Origin: Norana najaformis
Taxonomy: Eukaryota; Annelida; Clitellata; Crassiclitellata; Hormogastridae
Assembly (NCBI GenBank): GCA_964023275.1
Contig: OZ029927.1
Coordinates: 18,074,539-18,138,538 of the forward strand
Direction: 5' to 3'
DNA: 64,000 bases
The position numbers and the translations under genes are program-made. The notes under the pieces were generated by a model, which saw only the letters and a program-made list of their open reading frames with translations, was not told the DNA's origin and did no database searches. Below are positions 10,600 through 20,784 of this stretch, piece by piece (positions within the stretch are counted from its first letter, which is position 1; every line of letters begins with the position of its first letter).

Positions 10600-10870
10600 A
10601 GTTTTTATCATCGAGACAGCGGTTCGACAAACACTGCCGGTAGAAATCTCATAGTTCCCGCATGACGGTACAGGGCATACCGTGCTCTCTCGTGTCTTGG
10701 ACCGTCCTTCTGGAACAGTCTTCCTCTGGAAATTCAAACTCTTCCTCCTCTTACGGCTCAAGAAATATTCTCGGTCCATCTGAGACTCACTTTTCGGAAC
10801 TGCTAGATAGTCATGCAGCAGCGCCTTTGTGAGGCTTTCAAAATGCGCTATATAGGTTTTTGGATTAATA
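10600..10870 (+). mobile_element. LINE-F 3' end with polymerase C-terminus
   Basis: The frame from about 10677 reads RALSCLGPSFWNSLPLEIQ and ends at a TAG near 10806. The motif G-P-x-x-W-N-S-L-P is the usual C-terminal signature of CR1/L2-like LINE polymerases. The 3' UTR carries the shared module GCGCTATATAGG at about 10839, then an AT-rich tail. Upstream the frame is not open, so this is a truncated dead copy. Confidence 0.75.
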
Positions 10871-11019
10871 AATATATCAAATGAATCAAGGTCTTTGTAT
10901 TACAACGCTGCCTCCGTACCTCTACCCATTTTAGCTAGAGGGTTTCTCTTATTTGTTCACAAAAAGTGCGAACTTAATGACTACACGTTTAACGTAAGTC
11001 TTCGATGTTTCCTGGCCAA

Positions 11020-11215
11020 AGACAGTATACTTTGGCACCGATGTAAGCTTGGAAGCAAACGACAAGTCCTGAGATGCACTGGCCCCCTGTCCAGGACCTT
11101 GGGACTCGTCCACTGCCGACTCAAAGGCCAAGGAGCGGTAAAAACAGCGCGTCCCCTAAATTCCTCTAAGACGTGGGAGCTTTATTTTACAACACGTAAC
11201 CCAACTTGAAGAAGG
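11020..11215 (+). mobile_element. SINE S4 copy, body only
   Basis: Shares GGAAGCAAACGACAAGTCCT, ATGCACTGGCCCC and CAGGACCTTGGGACTCGTCC with 63150-63240. The tRNA-like head seen at 63036-63095 is absent or unrecognisable. Confidence 0.7.
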
Positions 11216-11439
11216 ACAGTCCCTTGAGCTAATCCCGAGAGGCAGTCGTGGTCATGAAATGTTATACGACTTCACTTTCTCTGTCTCGGTCTATGAGAGC
11301 TTACGGCCAGCCTCCTTCGCCGTCAGATTCTCCCACCATCGGTGTGTGGTCGGCGTGCTCATTTATTGATGAGTTCGCTAGGGGTATATGTGGAACATGA
11401 ATCTCGACATATCGGTTTATCCTGACGGGCATGTGAACT

Positions 11440-11580
11440 AATGAAGAAGAAGAAAAGGAAAAGAAGAAAAAGAAAAAGAAGAAAAAGAAAAAGCAAAAGA
11501 AGAAAAAGAAAAAGCAAAAGAAGAAAAAGAAGAACAGGAGGAACAGAAGGAGGAGGAGGAGGAAGAAGAAGAAGGTGGTC
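11440..11580. repeat. Purine-rich AAGAAA/GAAGAA repeat
   Basis: A/G-only tract of AAGAAAAAG and GGAGGA units, with all purines on the plus strand. The Phe-rich and Ser-rich minus-strand frames are artefacts. Confidence 0.85.
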
Positions 11581-11989
11581 CTTTCCTCTGGTGCCTTGAC
11601 CAACAGACAAATGTTTTAAGACAATCTGTGAGCAAAAGACAGTTCCTTCTAGTTGTTTAACAAACATTCGCCAGGTGGCAGCACACGACTGTCTAACGGA
11701 ATACATTTATCTTCTCCCAATTGTTTTGGTAGACAGTTAACCACACTTTTACTCTTGACTGAACATACGTTGTCGCTTCTCATGGTCAAAAATAATGAAT
11801 TGTGCTAAAAAACTGGCAGGTAGAATCTTACCTTTGGTTTAATTCTTTGATAAGTTTGGTACAGTTGTCCAGAGGAAGTTGATCTCAAGTTTGTCCTGGT
11901 GGGAATAAGTTTGAGTGGAATGTATAAGGTAGCAAGACTGCTCGTTACTAGATCTTGAAGCGCCCTGTATACAAGCATAGCACCCATTC

Positions 11990-12100
11990 AAACGGCCAGC
12001 GGTGGCGAAGGATCTCACCCGATTAATTCATTGAAAAATGTGCAGGGAGGAGGCCATACGATCGCTATAGAAAAACGTGTGCATTTACATTTACAAGGAC
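11990..12100 (+). mobile_element. SINE S2 3' fragment
   Basis: GGCGAAGGATCTCACCCG, TTCATTGAAAAATGTGCAGG and CGCTATAGAAAAACGTGTGC match the 3' half of the S2 copies at 18940 and 21635, in promoter-plus orientation. The head is missing. Confidence 0.8.
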
Positions 12101-12317
12101 AGCAGCTTTAAATTGGACCACAGCTGGAAATGAAACTCAATCTGATTTCAAAGACATAAGTCTGTATCTGGAAGATCTTGGAGGAAGCCGAAGAATAACG
12201 CTAGCAGCTGCAAGCAGCACAGATAAACATTTATGGGCATGTTACCCCTCAGTCTGCCACAAGTACTGAATTGCAATAGCCGAGGCATGATAAGACAAAT
12301 TAACGAATTCTCCATGA

Positions 12318-12575
12318 TCACCATCAAACACTCCTCTTCCACAAATCCTATACTGATTCTTCCTCTTCCCCTTATCTCACATTCCGGTTCAATTCCAAAC
12401 ACCATCCACTAGAGCCGTCTGACTGTCTGCCTGCCTGACTCTTCGATCTTGACTTGGAACCGATCCCTTCCTGCCTATCGATTTTGTTTTAACCGAGGGC
12501 CCGTGAATAAGCTGGTTCCCGCGACTTAGCTTTCGTTGGGCGCTGTAGAAGTCTCGAGCTTACGATTACGATTAC
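12318..12575 (+). mobile_element. LINE-A 3' fragment
   Basis: TTCCTCTTCCCCTTATCTCA, TGACTGTCTGCCTGCCTGAC, GTGAATAAGCTGGTTCCCGC and TTCGTTGGGCGCTGTAGAAG, then GATTAC units. One of the less degraded copies. Confidence 0.88.
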
Positions 12576-12739
12576 AAGTTACAGACCGGTGAATAGGTTA
12601 AAGTTTCCTCAGGAAAAGTAACAGGATTGTGTAGTGTTGGCAACATGATATTGCAAAAGTCAACTTGGAAGTCATAGTCACGCCTAGGCGACGAATTTTA
12701 TAACGCGCGCATCGCCACTCAGAAATGTGAATCTGAGAC

Positions 12740-12800
12740 GACGTATGTATGCATTATATGTGTGCATATATGTATGCATGTATGTATGCATGCGTGTATG
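12740..12800. repeat. ATGT/GCAT simple repeat
   Basis: Short ATGT/GCAT tetranucleotide run directly left of a TATAGCGCC module (12818). Confidence 0.75.
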
Positions 12801-12849
12801 TATCTGGGAATTGATATAGCGCCTTTTGGGGACCTCTCAGAGGTGCTAA

Positions 12850-13053
12850 CTCTATAAATTTTATAGCTTCGCCGATGAAGACAACGAGACGATGGTATTG
12901 ATGCGTCGGCTGTGGTCGTATCCGGCGACGAGTCAGAAACTCCAGGGCGTCATTGCACTCGATGTCCTGTCATTCGGCGCCGCTAATCTCAAGCCGGTCA
13001 GCACCGGCACGCGCTGGGACTTCGTTCCATCGTCACGGAACCTTCGAGAATGA
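12850..13053. other. Open reading frame of unknown status
   Basis: On the plus strand 67 codons are open between a TAA at 12847 and a TGA at 13051, containing ATGs at 12892 and 12901, with a balanced amino-acid mix and GC-rich third positions. On the minus strand a shorter frame (DALEFLTRRR, then IGEAIKFIEL) is also open. The left edge carries an inverted TATAGCGCC module (about 12818), which would fit a minus-strand LINE 3' end. I recognise no domain in either direction; this could be an exon or part of a retroelement. Confidence 0.3.
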
Positions 13054-13324
13054 CAGGCGACCACGAGAACGAGAGACGAGACAGGAGTCAAAATTCTCAC
13101 GAACGCTTCTTAGTCGATGCGAAGTCATTTACTTGGACCAATCGCCTTTGTTTGTCTGTCTGCGATTCCAGCTGTCCCACCCACTACCATTCCATTTCTT
13201 CTGCCTCGTGTCCTCCCTCCTTTGTTTCCTGCCTCATTCTACTTCCTTTTTCCACGAATTCATTATCCATTAATCCATCCATACGTTAGTCTGTCCGGCC
13301 GTCTGTTCTCCATCAATCCATTCA

Positions 13325-13410
13325 TCCACCCGTCCGTCTATCCATCCATTCATCCATCCGTCCATCCACCCATCCATCCATCCGTCCATACATCCATATA
13401 TCCATCTAAG
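13325..13410. repeat. CATC-rich simple repeat
   Basis: CATC/CGTC tetranucleotides from about 13325 to 13407. Neighbouring plus-strand frames run through it and are not supported as genes. Confidence 0.8.
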
Positions 13411-13504
13411 ATTAGTCAGTTTATGGCCACGGATCCTCTACATCTGCCACCGATTACCGTCTTCATAACGACTGACTGTAATTGTAGCTGTAAATGAAAA
13501 TTTA

Positions 13505-13725
13505 TATATAGCGCCTCTTAGCGCTTCTCTGTCTGTCTGTCTGTCTGTCTACGTCTGTCTGTCTATGTCTGTCTGTCTCGTTCTGTCTAACTTTCTCTCT
13601 CTTCCTCTCTCTCTCTCTCTTACTGTCTCTTTCTCGCTCTCTGAGTCTCTCTCCTTTTCTCCTTCTGTCTCTGTCTGTGTCTATCTATCTGTCTATGTCT
13701 CAATCTGTCTAGATCTGTCTCACAG
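13505..13725. repeat. TCTG/CT-rich tract
   Basis: TCTG and CT units follow a TATATAGCGCCTC module at 13503-13517, consistent with a microsatellite next to a retroelement end. Confidence 0.75.
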
Positions 13726-13739
13726 GCTTCTTCTTATAA

Positions 13740-14215
13740 CCGTGCACTGACTGAGCGGTTTCCCATTGGTTCACCTGAGTTAATTTGCGCGGGAAACGCT
13801 ATGTGCTCTTTGGTGTGCATCCCCGAATTTCCGCAGTGACCTTTGCTCCGTCGGCCTCACGGTCGTTTGTTTCAGGCAAATGAAGTCTTTATCAAAGAAG
13901 TCTCTGTCTGGCTGTGACTCCGCTGATCGATCTGTTTCGGGCTGAACTGCTGCGTAGTTTATTCAGCAATTATTATAATCAATCTTCGCAATTTACATCG
14001 TTTTATTAAACATAAGCGGGTGGCCTAATGATTGAATTTATAGTGCGCCCCATCCGAGCGAGAATCAACATTGACGGTCTAGACAGCCTATGGCTTAATA
14101 GTTCCAAAGAAGTTGATAAATCTCTTTAAGCTAACTCCGAGAAAAAGACCAACTGCAAGACATTTAATTTTCTTAACCTCGGCGTATGAAAATTGCAAAT
14201 GAAAGTGAGTGGCCA
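13740..14215. other. Unassigned sequence
   Basis: About 480 bp of non-repetitive DNA. I see no gene, element end or regulatory signal that I can support. Confidence 0.3.
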
Positions 14216-14218
14216 GTC

Positions 14219-14625
<407 letters not shown>

Positions 14626-14639
14626 ATGTGGTCCAACTC

Positions 14640-15440
14640 ATAACATTGTCAGTGTAGTTATTTTACTTCCTAGAGCATCAGTGGCACTCAAATCTTGAAC
14701 CATCATAGAGTCTTGAGTGGTATTTCAACCACGCTAATCGCTAGATTATCGCGCAACAAACCGAAGCCATTGATACAAATTAGTCAGTGCTGCGTGTCGT
14801 TTTCACGGTTGATAAGATATGTTGACATTGCAACTACATCGTAACAAGAAAGTGCAAAAGACGAACAGAATGGAAATACATCACTCGTAGGGTCATGTCT
14901 GTCCATCATCACATGCGTTCTTGCAAAGCTGATGTAAGTAGCATGCTCTAGAAAGTGTCGTTTAAATAATTGAAATTCTGAGTGTAGTCGTAATTCTTCA
15001 AAAGTAGCTCCACACGGACGATACATTACATATTATAAGCGTCTAGGAAATTCATTTAGCGCATTTTTGTGGTGCGCTTTCGAAGTCTATTCCACGTAAC
15101 TGTTTCGGTTTAATCGGTTCATTCAATCAATTCCTGTATTGGTTCAGTCTCTTCATTCAATCAGTTCGATTCATTTGTTTTGTTGTGAGCTTCGCTGACT
15201 GTCACTTGTTCACGCGGCGGTGGTTTAGCCTATCTGGAACTTTGAACTACATAGGTTTGTCATAGTTTCTCGAGTCCAGGTGCATGGCCAAATAACGAGA
15301 AGACTTCTGCAAGGACATATTGAGCTTAGACGATGTCGAGATGATTTGGTTTCAGAGAGCTTTTACCGTGTCTGACTTGCGCTAAACCTCGATGAAATTG
15401 AAACTCGTTGGTGCTGATTTTGAATCGACTCTTCCACCGG
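14640..15440. other. Unassigned sequence downstream of the receptor gene
   Basis: AT-rich non-repetitive DNA with no convincing open frame. It lies on the 3' side of the minus-strand receptor and could hold part of its 3' UTR. I saw no AATAAA signal on the minus strand close to the stop codon. Confidence 0.3.
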
Positions 15441-15785
15441 CAACCAGAATGTTCAAAACCCGTCCTGTTTTTCACGGAGAGACGGCAAAGACTGCAGACA
15501 GTGTTGGTGCTGTGTAGGTAGTTGAATGCAATTGGGTTCTTCTGGATCGTTCTTGCGACAAGAATTCTCAAAACACATCCTGTTTTTCAAGGAGAGGTGG
15601 TGACGACTGCAGAGAGCGTTGGTGCTTTTTGTACATAGAGGAGGAGTTCTGTGTAATTCTTTTAGAGCTTCCAGCTGTCAGAATGCTAGAAATTCGTCAT
15701 GCTTTTTCAAGCAGACTGCGAACATTTTCCATACTGGAGTCCTATGTAATTCGGTTCTTCTAGTGCGAAGATCTATAGCTGTCAT
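15440..15785. repeat. Three degenerate tandem copies of about 115 bp
   Basis: Units start near 15445, 15561 and 15677. They share CAGAATG, CATCCTGTTTTTCA, GGAGAG, GACTGCAGA, GTTGGTGCT and AATTCGGTTCTTCT. Copies are well diverged. The array ends about a dozen bases from the receptor stop codon (15797), so on the transcribed minus strand it would lie in the 3' UTR. Confidence 0.7.
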
Positions 15786-15796
15786 AAAGCGTCTAG

Positions 15797-16409
15797 TCAG
15801 CGACACAGCAATCGCGCGGTGTCATCTCGGAAGTTCTTATTCATGAACGAATAGATAACCGGATTTGCGACGTTGTTGGCGAAGTACATGTAGAAGATGG
15901 TCATGTTGTACGGGATCAGTTGCAACGCCATAAGAAACGCCGGCAGGAACGTGACAACGAAGACAACGGTCACAACGAACAACATGGCCGCCGTCTTCAG
16001 ATTCGCCATGCGGTTCAGATCGCGTTTCGTTGCCATCGAAATCGACTTGCGTCCCTCTTCCTTCTCGTTTCGTCCGCGTCCCTTCCCAAGATGGCCTCCC
16101 CCGTTGCGCTGAGACTCATTCGACCCGTCCGCTTCCACCGTAGTGATAAGGGTATCCTCCCCGTCCGGGCAGTACTGGCGTCGACACGGCCCCGTCGAGA
16201 CCACAAGGGATAGGCTCTTGCTCTTTGCGTTCTGTCGACGGGTACGCCTGGCGAGTACCGAACGATAGATTAGAACGTAGAGTACGGCGACCACGATCAG
16301 ACACAGTAGGTACAGTGCCGTGTAGCACTTCTGAAAAGTCAACTGGAACTGCGTGCTGACGACCAGCTCGTTCGGCTCGCAGCTTCCGGTGTAGGTAACC
16401 ACGACGTAC
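15797..16409 (-). other. Receptor coding exon 2
   Basis: Begins after the acceptor TTAAAATTCAG (AG at 16411-16410). The first base completes the arginine codon 252. It then codes for the end of the second extracellular loop, TM5, the third intracellular loop, TM6, TM7 and the short C-tail, and stops with TGA at 15797-15799. Confidence 0.9.
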
Positions 16410-19400
16410 CTGAATTTTAAAGATGGTAACAATTTTAAGAATAGTAAAAATTGAAAATGAAATATGAAAAAAACATAAAATGGATCTAGGAAGAAAGACT
16501 TTGACGAGTTCAAACTGTTTCAGAATCTAGTTTCATCAAAATCGCCGTCATCATCTTCATCATCATCTGTGGAGCGCCCCATTAGGAGCCTTGCCGTTTT
16601 CACAAAACTTTGCCACCAGCAAAGGATAGTGCGCGAACTCACCAACTCAAAGAGCCACGAAGCGAAGGTGCCGATAAAGAGTAAGGACGGACGAGTGCTG
16701 ACGACCGAAGAGGAACAAAATGCAAGATGGGTTGAGCACTTCAGTGAAGTCCTGAACCAACCAGCACCGAACAACCCACCGAACCTGGAGGGTGAAGAGG
16801 CAATGAAACAACCGAACATAACCTTGGAGAAGATAGATATAGAGGAGGTCAGGAGGGCGATAAGTGCATTGAAAAACAACAAGGCAGCAGGGATGGACGA
16901 GATCACAGCAGAAATGATAAAATGCGGAGGCAGGGCGATGGAGGAAGAGCTCACACATCTGTCCAATTTGGTATGGTAGAGCGAGGAGGTCCCAGAGGAT
17001 TGGAGGAAAGGAGTGATCGTTAAACTGCCCAAAAAGGGACCACTGAGCGATTGTAACTACTGGAGAGGCATAACATTGCTGTCAATACCAGGCAAAGTGT
17101 TCTGTAGAGTGCTGATGAATCGACTGAGAACAGAGGTGGATAGAACTTTGAGAGAAGAACAAGCGGGGTTTCGACCTGGGAGGTCATGCAACGAGCAGAT
17201 ATTCACACTAAGAAACATAATCGAACAGAGCAGTGAGTTCAATAGGGAACTGTTGGTAAACTTCGTGGATTTCAGGAAGGCATTTGATAGCATAAATAGG
17301 GATACGCTCTGGAACATAGTCAGACTATATGGAGTGCCGGAAAAGTACATAAACATCTTTAAAGCCCTGTATCGGGACGCCAGTTGCTGCATCAGAACAG
17401 AAAATGGCAACACATTAATGTTTCAAATAGTATCAGGAGTACGACAAGGATGCGTTCTGTCCCCATTCCTATTTGCCATTGTCATGGATTACATCATGAA
17501 AAGAGCAATGAACGAACCTACTTTTGGTATAGGATGGGGACAGGGGAGACTGAAGGATTTGGACTTCGCAGATGACATAGCCCTGCTGAGTGAAACACAC
17601 ATGGATATGCAGAGGATGACTACGAGGTTACAGGAGATGGGGGAGGGGGTAGGACTATGCATAAACAGTGCGAAAACAAAGGCCATGATCGTCGGAGACA
17701 CGGAGCACTCAAACATCAAGATAGGCCAGGAAACTATAGATTATGTTTGCAATTTCCCATACCTGGGAAGTTTTATGGAGAAGGATGGCGGCGTAGAGAT
17801 GGATGTCAAGACAAGGATTGGTAAAGCTGCATCAGTCTTTCAGAGAATGAGGACAGTATGGAGATCGGGAGCGTTGAGAAGAGACGCAAAGATACAGTTG
17901 TACTCGACATTGGTGTTGCCTGTGGTGTTATACGCGACTGAGACTTGGAAGACAACGGTGAAGACAACAAAACAACTGAATGTCTTTCATAGGAGGTGCC
18001 TACGATCCATACTGGGCATCTCATGGAGGGACCACGTCAGAAATGAGGAGGTGCTGAGGATGGCGGGAACGCAGGATCTTGAATATATCATCGCGGGGAG
18101 AAGAGGAAGGTTGGCCGGACACATTCTTAGACTACCGAAGGAGAGAATTGCGAGGACGGCGATGGATTGGGTACCGGAGGGTGGAAGACGTAAAAGGGGA
18201 CGGCCGAAAAACACTTGGAGGCGAGCTTTCAGGGGAGATCTGGAGCGGATGGGATTGGACTGGGACGAGGCGCTGGTGATGGCTGGTGAGCGCGTGGAAT
18301 GGCGAAGGCTTGTCGACCAATGCTCCGATCGGAACAGGAGGATCTAAGTCTAAGTAAGTCGTTCAGCTCGTAGCTCCCGGTGTAGACAAACACGACTTAC
18401 TTGGATTTAAAATAGTTTCCAATTTCAATTTCCAATAGTTGAGTTAGTTTTGTGTGCTTGTTTATGATCATTGTTTTGGTTAAGGTATGTTTTAGTTTTA
18501 GTTTTGCACTGGATGTCTTAAATGACATACTCTGGTTGATATATCTTAAGTTGATCATTTGCCTTATGCATATTTGTATTAGGTTACAGGCGTTTCCATT
18601 AAGCGGGACCTTTTTGAGAGGTACTTGAAGAGCGCTATATAAGTGCTTGTTACATTACATTACATTACATTACATTACCTTGTCCTTTTGGACCTGCCTT
18701 TTGATACCCTTGGAGATTTTATACGCTGTTCTTAAAAACATCTTTGCTTATTTGTTAGTTTGAACGGTTTCAATAGATGAACATTTAACTGAATTGAATC
18801 AGCACCCCAAAAAATAATAAAAATTGTAAACATGATGAAAATGAATAGGAAAAATTGATCCGGGAGTAAAGACCTTGACGGGTTGAAGGTGTTCCAAAAT
18901 CTAGTATCCTTAACTTTGCTGCCGTCATCATCTCGAGCCTCAGGCGTCTCTGTGTGTGGGGATGCCGGTTCGTATACCGACATAATGGCTACATTTCAGA
19001 GATAGAAATCTCGGGCTAGTACGGTCCGTACGCGGAGACCTTAAATGGCGTGGCACTTATTCAAAACGGCAGCAATGGTGAAGGATCTCACCCGATTAAT
19101 TCATTGGAAAATGAGCACAGTGAAGTCCATTATAAAACTATGTACATTTGCGTTTACATTTAATCGCCGGAGTTTTCTAAATCCCGAGGGATTATTGGTA
19201 CCTTGGGTATAGAATTGTAATTGTAATTGTAATTGTAATCTGACATTTATAAAGCGCCACTTCAAGAATAGACTCATCAGAAGCGCTCCCGACCCGAACC
19301 AGTGAGACCACTGGCAAATAATACAGACTTCAGGCGCTTGCGAAACTGCGGAAGAGACAAACTGAGGAATATTAGCCGAAGCTCTCGGGAAAGGCGATTC

Positions 19401-20448
19401 CAGCTATTGGGTCCAACATAGGCAAAGCAAAGAATATGTACATGAGAAGGAAAATGATTTGCTAGAGTGGAACCATGGAGATGGTGTGTTTCAAAAATAA
19501 AAATAATGCATGAGAGACAACAACGGCCTTTGTTTGCCACAAAGCATCGTTGGCAGTGTTCAGTGCATGTATGTATTATACTCACAGTGTATTTGAAGAA
19601 CCTCTTCACAGCGCACCTAAAGGCAGCGCTTTTGAAAGGTTCTTAAAGGCGCAATATAAATGCCTTTGTAGATCCGCCACTGAGTGTAAGTACCTGGCGG
19701 CACCATTATCCACTTCCAGTCCCTCAGAGTACCTCCTGAAGACCGGGTACACGCTCGTGTCCGCTTCGAAGTCACCGTAGACGACGTCGAAGGAACTGAC
19801 ATCTGTCGGCTGGTGCTGAGGTTCGGCGGATGAGGAGTCGTTACCTGCTCCGTTTGGTGACGTATACTCAAGTTTGTATACGCCGTACATGAGGGACACG
19901 CAGACTCCAATCGCCGCAGCCAGGAGGGCGAGAACGGCAACGCCCAGCTTAGCCCTGAAGACAGTCATCGCGTGGAGGAACGGGTGGCAGATGCAAAAGT
20001 AGCGGTCGATGGCGATGGCGACCATGATGAACGCCGAGAACGGGATGTTGGAGGTGATGAGAAACTGGTAGATCTTGCAGACGAAGTCCATCTCCACCCG
20101 GAAGTTGACGTACTCCATGTAGATCGTGTAGGGTATGACGACGAGGCATGTCACGAAGTCGACCAGGGCCAGGACGAGGATGAAGAGGGTCGACACCTGC
20201 TTGTCCTTCTTCTGCGAGAAGACGTACATCACCAGAGCGTTGCCCGCTGTACCTGTGAGGCTGAGCAGAATAAGGATCGCCATGACAGCGTACAATTCGG
20301 TGCGGTCCGTCGTATCAAGAGATGAGCTGTTGTTGTCGGTTGCTGATGCTGGGGTCCAGGTGCTGTAACCGTCGCCTCTTTCTTCTCCGTCGCCTGATTT
20401 CACGTCATTTCCTCTGAACAATGCCAGGGTCTCTTTGGTGATGTTCAT
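15797..20448 (-). CDS. Class A (rhodopsin-like) G-protein-coupled receptor, two coding exons
   Basis: Join 20448-19694 with 16409-15797: 1368 nt, 455 residues plus stop. A seven-transmembrane receptor of the plasma membrane, expected to signal through heterotrimeric G proteins. Visible marks: N-glycosylation sites near the N-terminus (N2, N39/N40), TM1 about 52-77 with GN at 69-70, TM2 with LALVD (D97), TM3 starting at C124, DRY at 148-150, TM4 about 166-190, a long second extracellular loop with C262 that should pair with C124, TM5 about 279-300, a long basic third intracellular loop (301-388), TM6 about 391-415, NPVIY at 434-438, and a short tail ending in Cys-Arg. TM6 reads TFLP where most class A receptors have CWxP, so the toggle tryptophan is replaced by phenylalanine. 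ATG at 20448 is chosen because an in-frame TAG lies just upstream (20459-20457); TTCTAG there could also be an acceptor for a 5' UTR exon. Ligand not predictable; a peptide or amine receptor is likely. Confidence 0.92.
16366..16565. repeat. Direct repeat copy 1 (receptor exon 2 start plus intron end)
   Basis: This 200-bp segment covers the first 44 bp of receptor exon 2 and the adjoining intron. It lies directly left of the LINE and is matched by 18360-18425 plus 18815-18935 directly to its right. Confidence 0.8.
16566..18359 (+). mobile_element. 5'-truncated LINE reverse transcriptase within the receptor intron
   Basis: One continuous frame of 592 codons (16569-18347) broken only by a TAG at 16977-16979. 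Motifs in order: NNKAAGMDEI (RT entry region), KLPKKG..WRGITLLS, EEQAGFRPGRSC, VDFRKAFDSI, GVRQGCVLSP, the catalytic FADD at 17565-17576, then the C-terminal HILRLP and RKRGRPKNTWRR segments. The endonuclease domain is absent, so the copy is 5'-truncated and could not act alone. The tail is a short TAAGTC-type repeat (18345-18359). It lies antisense to the receptor gene. Probably RTE-like, clade not settled. Confidence 0.9.
18360..18935 (-). pseudogene. Decayed duplicate of receptor exon 2 start and intron end
   Basis: Segment 18360-18425 matches 16366-16430 (CCGGTGTAG, CACGAC, GTTCnGCTCG and so on, about 80 percent by eye), and 18815-18935 matches 16445-16555 (AAAGACnTTGACG, AATCTAGT, GCCGTCATCATCT). 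A foreign piece (about 18430-18800) separates the two halves. On the receptor strand the acceptor CAG has become CAA and the second codon TAC has become TAA, so this copy cannot serve as an exon. The rest of the exon copy is missing at the LINE junction. Confidence 0.75.
18430..18685 (+). mobile_element. Retroelement 3' end with CATTA tail
   Basis: A TTTTTGAGAGGTACTTGAAG block leads to GAGCGCTATATAAGTGCTTG (about 18629) and then CATTA pentamers. It sits inside the decayed exon-2 duplicate and splits it, so it inserted after the duplication. No coding sequence remains. Confidence 0.65.
18938..19168 (+). mobile_element. SINE S2 copy
   Basis: Box B-like GCCGGTTCGTATACCGAC at about 18963 is followed by the S2 body (TTTCAGAGATAGAAATCTCG, CCTTAAATGGCGTGGCA, GTGAAGGATCTCACCCG) and the 3' end TTTGCGTTTACATTT. 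Box A is truncated. Lies in the receptor intron, antisense to the gene. Confidence 0.82.
19195..19545 (-). mobile_element. LINE-C 3' end with polymerase C-terminus
   Basis: On the minus strand the frame reads FAYVGPNSWNRLSRELRL, then LPQFRKRLKSVLFASG, the C-terminal signature of a CR1/L2-like polymerase. It is followed by a GCGCTTTATAAATGTC module and an ATTACA tail (19205-19240). Same family as 24060-24305. Sense with respect to the receptor, within its intron. Confidence 0.8.
19590..19665 (+). mobile_element. Short retroelement 3' end next to the splice donor
   Basis: GGTTCTTAAAGGCGCAATATAAATGCC carries the shared 3' module and lies within 40 bp of the receptor donor site (19693). No other part of an element is visible. 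Confidence 0.5.
19694..20448 (-). other. Receptor coding exon 1
   Basis: Codes for the N-terminus through TM4 and most of the second extracellular loop (residues 1-251 and two bases of codon 252). It ends GCCAG, followed by the donor GTACTTAC (19693 downward), phase 2. The original frame would run on to a stop at 19606, which gives a 280-residue truncated four-helix product if the intron were retained. Confidence 0.9.
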
Positions 20449-20514
20449 ATTCACCTAGAAGACATCAGACGCAAACAAGGTAGCTAACAACAATAGCACC
20501 ATCCAGAAATAACT

Positions 20515-20750
20515 AAAATCGTAATCGTAGTCTCGAGATTTCTACAGCGCTCAACGAAAGCTAAGTCGCGGGAACCAGCTTATTCACAGGCGCTCAGTCA
20601 AAACAAAATCGATAGGCAAAAGGGTCAAGATCCAGGAGTCAGGCACTCAGACAGTCGGAAGGCTACGGTGGATGCTGTTTGAAATTGAAGCGAGAAGAGA
20701 GATAAGGGGAAGAGGAAGAATCAGGATAAGATTTCTGGAAAAGAAGTGGT
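20515..20750 (-). mobile_element. LINE-A 3' fragment upstream of the receptor
   Basis: Inverted tail (AATCGTAATCGTAGT), TTTCTACAGCGCTCAACGAA, AGGCGCTCAGTCAAAACAAA, CGGTGGATGCTGTTTGAAAT. It lies about 60 bp upstream of the receptor start codon, so the promoter must be farther away or overlap it. Very close to 61070-61290. Confidence 0.88.
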
Positions 20751-20784
20751 AACTCCTGACAACGTATCTTACTGGTCCAATGAC

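Noticed and set aside
19606-19693. Receptor reading frame continuing past the exon 1 donor
   Set aside because: The continuation (about 30 codons) has no homology to receptors, whereas splicing at 19693/16410 restores TM5 to TM7 in phase. Intron retention would give a truncated product.
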